Assembly: GCA_028023455.1 (NCBI GenBank)
Contig: JAQFVV010000013.1
Span: 2,978,001-3,042,000 of the forward strand
DNA length: 64,000 nucleotides
Direction of reading: 5' to 3'
Origin: Epiperipatus broadwayi
Lineage: Eukaryota; Onychophora; Udeonychophora; Euonychophora; Peripatidae
Shown here in pieces: positions 1 to 10,135 of the stretch (position 1 is its first letter; each line of letters starts with the position of its first letter). The notes below the pieces were generated by a model that saw only the letters and a program-made list of their open reading frames with translations, was not told the origin of the DNA and made no database searches. Made by a program: the position numbers and the translations under genes.

Positions 1-3000
1 CAAAACTAATCACAAGAACCAAGCAGTAATCACTAACTCACATGCCTGTAACATCAGTATGAATATTACCACAAACAATACAAAGTCTAACCTCATTGTC
101 ATAGGTCCCCAGAACACCCACATGATTAACATATCTGATGTTGACATATATATCCTTTTCTTATATCCTGCTGAAGTCATGGAGATACAAGACTCTTAAA
201 ACTAACAAATGCTAATTGTGGTAATCAAGACACAAATGTGAGAGATAACAAGTATATAGTTTATTAGTAGCAATAAAAAAAATAGAATAAAGCAAAATCA
301 TAGTTCACATGTTGCTAATATCATGTCTAGTTTTAAACCTAATATTTTACTGGTGTTTCTTATAGGTTAAAAATGAATTAGAGACTAAACATAATAATTA
401 TCTCTATCACATCTACAAGAGTAACTCTGAGCTTTATATGTTTCAATAATCTTTAGGGAAGATATTCTACAATGATTTAACTATTAATTACTTCATAATT
501 AAGCAGGCTGAAGCTAAAAATATTTATTTAACTATATTAATATCACAATTATTAGTCAAAGACCTAGAATTATGATGGACAACACAATAATAAAATCAAG
601 CTTTAAAAATACATCAAAAAAATACTGAATGCAATGCTAGGTTATGCAGAAACAGAATTATATCCGATGTTGAAACAGAGATGGGATATGTCTACCTTGG
701 CAAGGCCATACCAAGAGTTGTGTAAAGTAGAAAAAACATCTACATATAATTGATGATGAACTTTGTTATTATTATGCAGGAAAATTCATCTGTTTTGATA
801 ATAATAATAACAACAACAACATTGAAGATTCTCAGAATATGAAAATATAAGAAATATGTCCACTTTAGCATAAACATATCTAGAGAACACTTGGCCAATC
901 TATTTTCATGAAGCTACTTTAAGAACAAATGTATAAATTAATCAAAAAATATAATAAATAAACCAGCAACACAATTTGATTAAAGAAGGAATGAGCAATA
1001 AGTAATTTTTAATTATGAAACTCTGGAAATTATGATGAATATTAACAAGAAAATAAGCATGAGTAGCATCATTATAAGTTTACACAAATGATCACACATT
1101 TCTTTACATGGATAAATTAAGGCCTAATTGATTCATTCAATATAAATATTCCTAAATGGTAAAAGATTCTAATAATCTCTGCTGAATTGAAAGTTCACCC
1201 TAAAGATTGCATTCACACATATTAAGAAATATAATATCTATATGGGAGATTGAGAGGTCTAAGATTTAGATATATAATCACAATTAAACATTTACTGAAA
1301 GCTGACATTCACTTTTTCAGTTAATGAAAATTAAATGACATATATATTTGCCCTTTCAAAAATATATATCAACTTTATTTTTAATATTGTTTTTAAAACT
1401 AGTTTAATTTTTATTTTATATTTTTTAAAAAGCCTAATTGAAGTGCTTGACTATATTATAGAAAAATAAAATATTTTGACCAGGTGAGGAAGGGGAATTG
1501 AAGCACCTTGATGCTTTTGATTAATTAGCTTTCTTTTGGGGGGGGGGGGAGATGATTCTAGGAATTTAAAAAACAAAAATATTTTTTACAAAAAAATCCT
1601 TCATCAACTGATTGTTCAATACCTAAATCTAGCACATGTACGATTTAAGAATGACCACATATAGCTATATATTTGATCATTCTTGAACCATTACAGGTTA
1701 CTTTAACTATATGTATAATGAGAAGATTAAAGTAACACATAATATTAAAGAAAAATATAACAAAAAATATTAAATAATAAAAGTAAAAGAACACCAAATG
1801 CATATGAATAGTTAAGTTTTTACCAGTCTTTCAGAATTGCAGAGATCTCATGGCATGAATTCAATATTTCTACAACTACCTTTGCAAAGCATTTTAAAAA
1901 CATAGCAAGATATAAAGAGTAGCATGTAGATATAATGATGCACATAGTTTTCATGGTGCAATTAACATTCATTTGGTCCTAGATAGCCCCTTTAGTTAAT
2001 TTGTTATTGGGAGATCCTGGTTCTTTGGAATGGTATATGTGTGAGAGTTGCGTAATTGATGACTAACTAGCTTCTTATTTCCTGGATAAAGGTAAGGCAG
2101 ATCAGCAGGTTGAAAACATAGGTTATTGGAGGAGCATCAACATATAGATACAATTGGTCAGCAGACTTCAGATGGGCAGCATTTCACAAACTACATTGGC
2201 ATTCCAAACTTGCACTTCTATGGGATGGTGAAAGGGAAGTGGACATAAGCTTCTACCCACAGCTTATCATTATACATGGCTCCTAGCAGACAAATGCTTA
2301 ATAAATTTCTTAGCAATAACTTTGTGGAGTGAACTCTTGTTGACAATCTTGAAGAATTTTTTTCAAAAGATCCTGATTTCACATTTACAAAGGTATTTAT
2401 ACTATTTTTCAACAAAAGGCATATGAATTAGTTTTAATTAAAGATACTTCTGCTGATCATATTTTTGATCACCTTATCTAAAATATCTTTTACTTAGTAA
2501 AATTTTCCAAAATCTGAATACCTTTTGTCTAATTGCATTCCTTATGGTAATTAAGTACCAATCAACACCTTTTTACTGTTAGATCAAATCCTTATATTAT
2601 CTTTTAAATAGATATACCAAAACAAATATTTCACTTTTTATTAATTAGAGATGGTTTCAATAATAATTATAAATGTATCTATGCCTTGTAATTAGCCTGC
2701 CTTTACAAATTTTATTAAAACCTAATGTTAAAGAATTTTAAGATGATTAAATTTAAATTGCTTAATTGTTTTTATCAGAATGTTCTAAAATCTGTTATCC
2801 AAAAAAATTATGTTTAAATATCCTGCTTTTACAAATTTATAAAAATCTAGTATTAAAAAAAGTTAAGTAGATTTAATTTTAAATTATATAATTATTTATT
2901 AATCTTTTAAGGAATTTTCTAGACTTTGTAAATCTAAGCTAATTCTTCTACGTACTTACAAATGCATGCATTCCCTTCTTATAAGCCTTTGGTAAATTTT

Positions 3001-3189
3001 TAATAAATTTTTTTTCTTCTTTTCTCTAGAATAGAATTTAAAATATTTAAATACAAATTGGTATGAAGCACATCTATGTAAGCAAATATATAGTTTCAAT
3101 ACATGTGTTCTATATGGTATAGATGTCAATGCTATATCAAAGCAATCATAAGGAATGGTCAATTTAGATCTTAAAACATAACCAGTTAT
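1..3189. other. AT-rich non-coding stretch, no gene seen
   Basis: No frame longer than about 70 codons and no recognisable domain on either strand. A run of 12 G at 1538-1549 stands out in otherwise A/T-dominated DNA. The stretch 1980-2300 is slightly less AT-rich but gives no recognisable translation. It is probably intergenic or intronic. Confidence 0.6.
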
Positions 3190-4004
3190 ATAATATTAAC
3201 TATAAAGGGATGGCTTTTGGTTCTAACCCGAATTGAATAAACCTTCTACATCATTATGAGAAGTGGCCTTCTGGTCCTAAACCTAATTTAATATAACTAC
3301 AATTTATACAGCTATGACACATTCTGAGATTGATCCCTAACTCATTAAACTAGTTAAGAATGTATTCTCTCATATGGATGTGAACATACATAAACTAATA
3401 CGCTCTCCATGTCACAAGACTAATACTACTTTCACAGAAAAAATATAAACATTTTGGACCATAATTTATTAAAAACACCAGAAATATATATACAACAATT
3501 ACACAAAAAAAGTATAACAATAATAAAAATATCAATTTCAGCAAAAAAAAAATCACCGATCTTAAAATGTATATTTATATGACTTTTTACAGGAAAAATT
3601 TAAAACATAGTGAGGAATATATATTTATAACAATACAAAATGATATACAAGAAATATATATGACATTTACACAAAAAAGTATACAATTTATAACGATACT
3701 AAAGATATGAATTTCAGAAAAAAAATATGAAGTGCCATTATGGACAAAACAATGACTAAATTACAAGAATTGGCTAAAATATTATTTTAAAAAGCATAAA
3801 TTATACTCATAGGTTACTTACCATGTAATATATAACAAAAATTTTCACAATGAATAAATCTAAGTTGTCTGCTCTATTTTTATTATAAGTTGATCAAATT
3901 TTCTAAGCAAAATGGAGAGTTCAAGTAAAAAATTTGCTCCTTAAAAAAAAAAAAAAAATTATTCTAAAATAAGACAATATAACACTTTTAATAATTATAG
4001 ATAT

Positions 4005-4168
4005 TAGAAGCCAATTTTTTCCCATTCATTATGCAAATGAATGCATCTTCATCTTTATGACATTTATGCTAAAATCAACCAAATATGAATCCAGGTGTTG
4101 CCGTGATATTCCTCGCTATTGTTTATTACACCATTTTGCTGAACCCCCAAGTCTTTCAAAGTTTTGGG
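4005..4168 (-). pseudogene. Merlin/ISXO2-type transposase relic A (C-terminal part)
   Basis: Reading the minus strand from 4168 downward gives a series of short frames resembling the end of an IS1595/ISXO2-like (Merlin superfamily) DDE transposase. A segment QNFERL is followed by RQHLDSYLVDF and then, after a frame change, HKDEDAFICIMN. The same order (IERSW, then SHLDSICW, then NESDTFIKFL) occurs in the much better preserved Merlin transposase at 23.1-24.1 kb, and HLDSYLAEIMW occurs in a second relic at 41.1-41.6 kb. In-frame stops and shifts show that it is dead. The upstream catalytic part is not visible here. It belongs to a different, older subfamily than the 21-26 kb element. Confidence 0.62.
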
Positions 4169-4254
4169 AAAGTACAGTTATTTACTCACTTAAAATCAAC
4201 TGAACTAAGCAACAATGAAATTGAAATAAACAATAACTATGAAAAAAAAATGAA

Positions 4255-4466
4255 ATGCAATTGAAATCAAGCTGTTGTCAGAATGAATTCTTGACAAAAA
4301 GAAGGCAAAAAAATATTTTTTTTCTTACCAGATCAGAGAAAACAACACATTAAAAATGCAATGCAAGTGAAATCAAGCTGTTGTCAGAATGAAATCTTGA
4401 CAAAAACTGGTCAAAAAAAAGTTGGGTTTGAAAAAAAAAAACAGATCAGACATCGGATAAAAAACC
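4255..4466. repeat. Two-copy tandem repeat, period about 106 bp
   Basis: The block beginning ATGCAATTGAAATCAAGCTG at 4255 recurs with one or two changes at 4361, followed in both copies by TTGTCAGAATGAA and TTGACAAAAA. A weaker third version lies near 4604. It lies beside Merlin relic A and may be its subterminal region. Confidence 0.6.
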
Positions 4467-4796
4467 CATTTTGATACGAGATCAGATAACAACATAGCAG
4501 GGTTTACTTCGATTGCAATGTTATACATTTATCGTGGATGTGAAAATGTGCAATAGGTCTAATATGTGCCATGTCACAGGACTAATATGTAAGTACCTAA
4601 AAATGCAATAGACATCACTCAAGATCTTCTCAGAATGAAATCTGGATAATAATTTTAGACAATAAAATTATCACCAAAAACAAATTTTGGGATGAGATCG
4701 GATGTCATCACATCATGGATGTGAAAACCCATACCATTTCTCCTACATTGCAGGTCTAATATGTAAATATCAGCTAAACTAATCAATAAATAATCA

Positions 4797-5885
4797 AAAT
4801 TACATCAAATTCACATCAACCAGACTAGCCAAAAAAATAAACTCTGAAACACAACCAATGGTTTCACTGCTACAAGCAGATTTCTCAAGTGTACAAAATA
4901 ACATATTTAAGCTAAACATTACCAACAATTACCCTTACCTCCCATACACCCTTATTATTAAAAGAACTTTTAAATAAGTCAATTGTTTCAGAATCATAAA
5001 TTTTGAATAATAAAATTCTTTAATTCTTTTTATTTCATTTCTCTGAAAGAAGGCAACCATGGCTTCATCAAAATTAATAGTGTGGCTGTGTATCTTTTTC
5101 CTGGATAAATATATAAAGTAGAACTAAGATATTTATTTCTAACCCTGCTTTTATGTACTTTTATTCTTTCATTTAAGCTCAAACTATTCTGACCTATGTA
5201 TGCCTTCTTACAAAACAAAGAATAATATACACTATGCCAAAAGTAGTCTTTCTATCAAAAATTTCCTTTGTATTATTTAATAAATTATTCAAAGTAATAT
5301 CCCTTTTCCAAAAACTTACTATTTTTACATACAATTCTATAAGAAGACAATTTAAATGGCAAAGAAAAAAAATCATATTTTTCTTTACATTGTTAAAAAT
5401 ATTATTACTATTAAATAAAATACTTTTAACAAATTTATCACAATAGCCAACATTTAAATAATCTTTATAAAAATGACCTTTTTGAAACAAAGCTACCCCA
5501 TTAGAATTATTTAATCTCTTATTTCAATAACAATAATTTCATAAAGCAATTACTTTATGAGATATAATTTGATAGTTATTAGGTTTAATTATAGATATTA
5601 ACTCTTTATTCTTAACATAATGACTAATACCAAACAATTATTCTTTATATTTCTAATCACCAATAGATCTAAAAAATTTAATTTAAAAAATCTATACCCC
5701 CCCCCCTTTACAATACATTTTATAGAAGGAACAAAATAATTGAATTCATTTACCAACTCTTTCAATTTATCATTCCCAACTATAAACAAATAATTATCCA
5801 CATATCTAACAAATAACTTTAAATATAAACAATCCTTCTTAATAATAATTTCCACTTCCAAATAATTATTATAAAGTGATATTAT
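4797..5885 (-). pseudogene. Penelope-like retroelement P1, left (minus) arm: RT end plus GIY-YIG
   Basis: Broken minus-strand reading from about 5861 to 5030. The reverse transcriptase part shows RYVDNYLFIV (the palm YVDD box with the second aspartate changed to N) followed by FLDLLVIRN, the usual PLE sequence after the palm. Further on comes a GIY-YIG endonuclease core, FGIVYIILC...KKAYIGQNSLSLNERIKVH, split over two frames. PLEs combine such a reverse transcriptase with a C-terminal GIY-YIG nuclease. The 5' half of the RT is missing and frameshifts interrupt the rest. This arm is the inverted partner of the plus-strand copy at 5925-7098, with similarity continuing into the 3' flank near 4797-4920. 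A run of 10 C lies at 5697-5706. Confidence 0.78.
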
Positions 5886-5924
5886 TATAATATTAATTAT
5901 TAATATAAACTAATATAATAATTA

Positions 5925-7098
5925 TTTATATAATGAATTATTTGAAAGAAATTAGTATTAAGAAGGATTGTTTATATTTAAAGTTATTTGTTAGGTATGT
6001 GGATGATTATTTGTTTATAGTTGAGAATTATAAATTAAAAAAGTTGATAAATGAGTTTAATTGTTCTGATCCTTCAATAAAAAATGTTGTAGAAGGAAGG
6101 GGATTAGATTTTTTAAATTAAATTTTTTAGATCTATTGGTGATTAGAAATGTAAAGAATAATTGCATGTTATGTAGTCATTATGTTAAGAATAAAGTTTT
6201 AAGATGTATAGTTAAACATGATAGCTATCAATTTGTATCTCATGGAGTAAGTGCTTTAAGATGCTATAGAAATAAGAGATTAAATAATTCTAATGGGGTA
6301 ACTCTGTTCCAAAAAAATCAATTTTAAAAAGATTATTTGAATATTGGCTAAGCAATGGTGGTTGAGAGGTCAGCGAAAGCTGCTTTACAAGCAGTTGTCC
6401 TGGGTTAGGAGGTTCGCTTCCTGGCTGATGCTATGACACATGAGAAAAAAATATTTGTAAGATATCAACAAAAATAATATTTGTAACAATGTAAAGAATA
6501 AAGGAAAATATGATTTTATTTCTTTATTATTTAAATTGTCTTCTTACAAAATTGTATGTAAAAATAGTAATTTGAAATAAAAAAATTACTTGGAAAGGGG
6601 GTATTACTTTGAATAATTTATTAAATAATACAAAGGAAAATTGTGATAGAAAGAGTATTCCTGGAGTTGGGTATATTATCCTTTGTTTTTGTAAGAAGGC
6701 ATACATAGGTCAGAATAGTTTGAGCTTAAATGAAAGAATAAAAGTATATAAAATAGTGTTAGAAATAAATATTTTAGTTCTGCTTCATATATATCCATGA
6801 AAAAGATACAAGCCATACTATTAATTTTGTTGAAACTGTCATTGTCTTTTTTGACAGAAATGAAATAGTCTTTATTATTAAAAATTTCTGAAGCAATTAA
6901 CTTATTTAAGAGTTCTTTTAATATTAATGATGTATGGGAGGTAAATGGAATTGTGGATAATGTTTAGTTTTAAATATGTTATTTTGTAGTTCTTTACACT
7001 TGAGAAGTCTGCTTGTAACAGTGAAACCATTGGTTATGTTTTATGGTTTATTTTTTGGCAAGTCTAATTGAGTTGTGAATTTTGAGGTAATTTGGACT
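5925..7098 (+). pseudogene. Penelope-like retroelement P1, right (plus) arm
   Basis: Plus-strand mirror of the copy at 4797-5885, joined head-to-head through a short AT-rich spacer near 5886-5924. Frames at 5933-6121, 6136-6327 and 6609-6800 together give the RT palm RYVDDYLFIV (both aspartates kept), a short LVIRN-like segment and the GIY-YIG part GVGYIILC...KKAYIGQNSLSLNERIKV. A tRNA-like insertion at 6351-6432 interrupts it. The arms are clearly diverged, so this pair is old. The 3' flank, with CAATGG-type similarity to 4855-4920, ends near 7098. It is not expected to be functional. Confidence 0.78.
6351..6432 (+). other. tRNA-like insertion (class II tRNA pseudogene or tRNA-derived SINE head)
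   Basis: An 82-nt segment that interrupts the PLE arm and is absent from the mirror arm. AGCA at the start pairs with TGCT at the end (acceptor stem). The text TGGTTGAGAGG fits a pol III A box, and GGTTCGCTTCC resembles a B box with one off-consensus base. The anticodon arm GCTGC-TTTACAA-GCAGT gives a 7-nt loop. TCCT...AGGA could form the long variable arm of a Leu/Ser-type tRNA. The T stem pairs badly, so a working tRNA gene is unlikely. GCTA occurs at both edges, compatible with a short target duplication. Confidence 0.45.
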
Positions 7099-7430
7099 AA
7101 TAATATATATATATATGAGCTATACTAAATTCTTATTTAAACTCATAAATTTATAGTAGTTTTATATTTTTATTATAATAGTGCTCAACAATATATTTGT
7201 AATTACTATAACTCTAAGATAAGCAGAACCAAGTAATTATTGCTTTGATTACACTATTTTCTTATCCATATATATATATATGCAAATTTATAAATAAATA
7301 TTTAAAAATACAGTATTTAAAAGCTTATAAAAAATATATGTATAACCATCACTTAGGAGCGCTTTCAACCAACTTGTGGCTTTGTCAACTATCACGTTTA
7401 AAATGTCAGCTTTCCCATAATTCTATGATG

Positions 7431-8033
7431 TCAACTTTCCCATAATTCTGTGATCTTAATGTTTGCTGCTTGCCTATTAACCAAATGTTGCTTGTATTTA
7501 CATATCAACATCGCCTCTTTAATTGTCCTTTTATTATTATTTCTTTCAATTTCCAATATTTTTACGTTGTTATAATTAAAACCGAAACCATATATACATG
7601 ATTTATTATGGTCATAAAAGACAGAAGCTGATAAATTATCATTATTTTTTAAATTTTGTTTTGTATTTTGAACCCTTTTAAATAACAATAAGTGTTCCTT
7701 TGTTCTTTTTTCCAACGTGCACCTCGATTCACCTATATATCCACAGCCACACCCACATGTCCATTTGTAAATGATACAATTTTTATTTGTAAATAAAGTT
7801 TTATCCTTTGAATTGTTTATTAATTTATTTAATGTAGGTGGTGCATAAAATGCAATATCACATATTCCTTTATAAATTTTCTTAATGAAACTTGCCTGTT
7901 GATTTGAAATATATGGTATTAATATCCACAATTTTTTATCAGAAGAATTAACACTTTTATTATTTTTATATTTATAAGTAAAATTTTTAATAGTATAATA
8001 AACAGAATCATAATTGTATCCAACTTTTAACAA
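7431..8033 (-). CDS. GIY-YIG endonuclease domain protein of a Penelope-like element (P2, left arm)
   Basis: An uninterrupted 200-codon frame. PLE proteins are a reverse transcriptase followed by a GIY-YIG nuclease; this frame contains only the region after the RT palm and the nuclease. Around residues 88-105 it reads IIYKWTCGCGCGYIGES, where the IYKW and GYIGES pieces are the GIY-YIG signature and the intervening cysteines fit the cysteine-rich insert of several PLE families. It is followed by EKRTKEH, the conserved helix with the catalytic-site region. The RT is missing because the copy is truncated at the palindrome centre, so it should not transpose alone. It differs from the right-arm copy at five residues, including G/D and E/K. 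The true N-terminus would lie in the lost upstream part. Confidence 0.82.
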   Translation of the reverse strand: MLKVGYNYDSVYYTIKNFTYKYKNNKSVNSSDKKLWILIPYISNQQASFIKKIYKGICDIAFYAPPTLNKLINNSKDKTLFTNKNCIIYKWTCGCGCGYIGESRCTLEKRTKEHLLLFKRVQNTKQNLKNNDNLSASVFYDHNKSCIYGFGFNYNNVKILEIERNNNKRTIKEAMLICKYKQHLVNRQAANIKITELWES

Positions 8034-8082
8034 TTCATTATAATAAGTTTCAATATTTTTAGATGAAACTTATTATAATGAA

Positions 8083-8685
8083 TTGTTAAAAGTTGGATAC
8101 AATTATGATTCTGTTTATTATACTATTAAAAATTTTACTTATAAATATAAAAATAATAAAAGTGTTAATTCTTCTGATAAAAAATTGTGGATATCAATAC
8201 CATATATTTCAAATCAACAGGCAAGTTTCATTAAGAAAATTTATAAAGGAATATGTGATATTGCATTTTATGCACCACCTACATTAAATAAATTAATAAA
8301 CAATTCAAAGGATAAAACTTTATTTACAAATAAAAATTGTATCATTTACAAATGGACATGTGGGTGTGGCTGTGGATATATAGGTGAATCGAGGTGCACG
8401 TTGGAAAAAAGAACAAAGGAACACTTATTGTTATTTAAAAGGGTTCAAAATACAAAACAAAATTTTAAAAATAATGATAATTTATCAGCTTCTGTCTTTT
8501 ATGACCATAATAAATCATGTATATATGGTTTCGATTTTAATTATAACAACGTAAAAATATTGGAAATTGAAAGAAATAATAATAAAAGGAAAATTAAAGA
8601 GGCGATGTTGATATGTAAATACAAGCAACATTTGGTTAATAGGCAAGCAGCAAACATTAAGATCACAAAATTATGGGAAAGTTGA
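8083..8685 (+). CDS. GIY-YIG endonuclease domain protein of a Penelope-like element (P2, right arm)
   Basis: Mirror copy of the 200-codon frame at 7431-8033, running outward on the plus strand from the same palindrome centre. It carries the same GIY-YIG core, GYIGES followed by EKRTKEH, and the same cysteine cluster. Five nucleotide differences over 603 nt separate the two arms, and all five change an amino acid, which fits drift without selection after a recent duplication. The reverse transcriptase is absent. After the stop, the segment AGAATTATGGGAAAG recurs in a short tandem pattern before the element's 3' end near 8840. Confidence 0.82.
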   Translation: MLKVGYNYDSVYYTIKNFTYKYKNNKSVNSSDKKLWISIPYISNQQASFIKKIYKGICDIAFYAPPTLNKLINNSKDKTLFTNKNCIIYKWTCGCGCGYIGESRCTLEKRTKEHLLLFKRVQNTKQNFKNNDNLSASVFYDHNKSCIYGFDFNYNNVKILEIERNNNKRKIKEAMLICKYKQHLVNRQAANIKITKLWES

Positions 8686-8840
8686 CATCATAGAATTATG
8701 GGAAAGCTGACATTTTAAACGTGATAGTTGACAAAGCCACAAGTTGGTTGAAAGCGCTCCTAAGTGATGGTTATACATATATTTTTTATAAGCTTTTAAA
8801 TACTGTATTTTTAAATATTTATTTATAAATTTGCGTATAT

Positions 8841-9351
8841 TATTTTGAAGAAATACAGACATTGATTTATAATATTATATATATATATGTTGAAATGAAT
8901 AATGTATTACTCATTTCGATGTCTGACATGTGGTTTCCCTTATGGGTGGATGATTTAAATTTTTTTTAAAAAAAATTAAAATTCTATTCTCGAATGTGTT
9001 ACAAATAAAGCAATTAGATAATAGGTTAAAAAACAAATTCAGGCAATCAAACTATTTTGCAAATTAATCAATTTAAAAAAAAAAAAACTTGAATGAGCTG
9101 TTAAAACAGGAACAAGTAAAACTTAGAAAGAAAAAAATCAATTTTTCTTATTTTATTAAACAACATCAGATCTCATTATGCTCAGTGAGTAAAATAAGGG
9201 AAAACAATCATCTGCTAATCTAACCTGGACCTCTGAAAATTTGACATGCTATTTTTGAATAAATGTGGTTAAAATAGAGAAACATTGCTTATTTCCAAGT
9301 TAGAGATCGCTAATGTATATTATGTCCACATACAAACTATTTAATATTTGC
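8841..9351. other. Non-coding spacer with T8A8 palindrome
   Basis: No gene. It contains a perfect poly-T/poly-A palindrome at 8960-8975 (8 T followed by 8 A), one of several of this type in the window. Confidence 0.5.
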
Positions 9352-10135
9352 CAACTATTGGTACTGTAGTATACCCATACATTCCAAAAATAACTGACTA
9401 ATTAAAAAAAATCTGCAATCAGTATAACATCAGAACAGCTTTCCAGAGCCATAACACACTATGAGGAATTCTAACATTTACAAAGCCTAAACTTGAAATG
9501 CTGAAAAGAAAAAACTGCATCTATGAAATATCATGAAAATGTGGAGAACATATATTGGTGAGATCAATTCATCCCATTGAAAAGCACTTGCAAGAATACA
9601 AACTGATGATTAGAAAAAAGAAAACAGATGTGTCTAAGGTAGCAGACCACATATGTGCCAATTAACATATGTTTAATTGGGGAAATACAAAAATATTGGA
9701 TAGAGAAGAAAAAGTACAAAGAAGAAAATTTAAAGAAGCTGCTCACATGACAATGGCAAAAAATCCCATAAGCCAACCTTGTGTGACTGTACATAATGTA
9801 TGTAAACCACTAATCAACTTTGCTCTTAGCAAAAGGTAGAGCATTACCTTAAAATTCAATACACAAGAATCTAAGGGTCCAGGTTCAAATCCCATGCTAG
9901 TACTGTCATTGGTCAGGTCAGCAACATATAATGAAGAGGGGAGAATAATACCTCTTGAAATGTTGTGCATATACTAAGCTGTCTGATGCACTATTATTAA
10001 CAGTTGAATGTATTTGGAATATTTAAATAAAGTTAAATTTTTCTAAAGACATTCAACATGCATATTAGATGATGGAAATAATCCAATATAAAAATACAAC
10101 TAGAAGACCATTATCACAAACCTTCAGGAAAACAC
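9352..10135 (+). pseudogene. 3' fragment of Penelope-like element P3 (single copy)
   Basis: The plus strand starts with GTVVYPYIPKITD, the PLE segment between RT and nuclease, and continues through YIGEINSSH-like GIY-YIG remnants and a lysine-rich tail. It then enters the 3' untranslated part. It matches the reverse complement of 14.86-15.68 kb along its length, including the tRNA-like segment and the tail TTTAAATAAAGTTAAATTTT. Part of the A-box region is deleted here. Stops within the frame show it is dead. The upstream RT is not present. Confidence 0.75.
9836..10050 (+). repeat. tRNA-like/SINE-like 3' segment of P3 (A box mostly deleted)
   Basis: GAGCATTACCTTAAAATTCA is followed by the B box GGTTCAAATCCC at 9882-9893 and then the conserved 3' body that ends in the AAATAAAG tail. 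The same block sits at the same place in the two other P3 3' ends. Confidence 0.6.

Larger units (their letters stand above)
7276..8840. repeat. Near-perfect 777-bp palindrome made of two PLE P2 copies
   Basis: The left arm 7276-8052 and right arm 8064-8840 are reverse complements with an 11-nt spacer (8053-8063). Paired positions always sum to 16116, so there is no indel across the arms. I count five mismatches in the 603-nt coding part and one near the outer edge. Each arm is the 3' part of a Penelope-like element, 5'-truncated at the palindrome centre. Confidence 0.93.
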
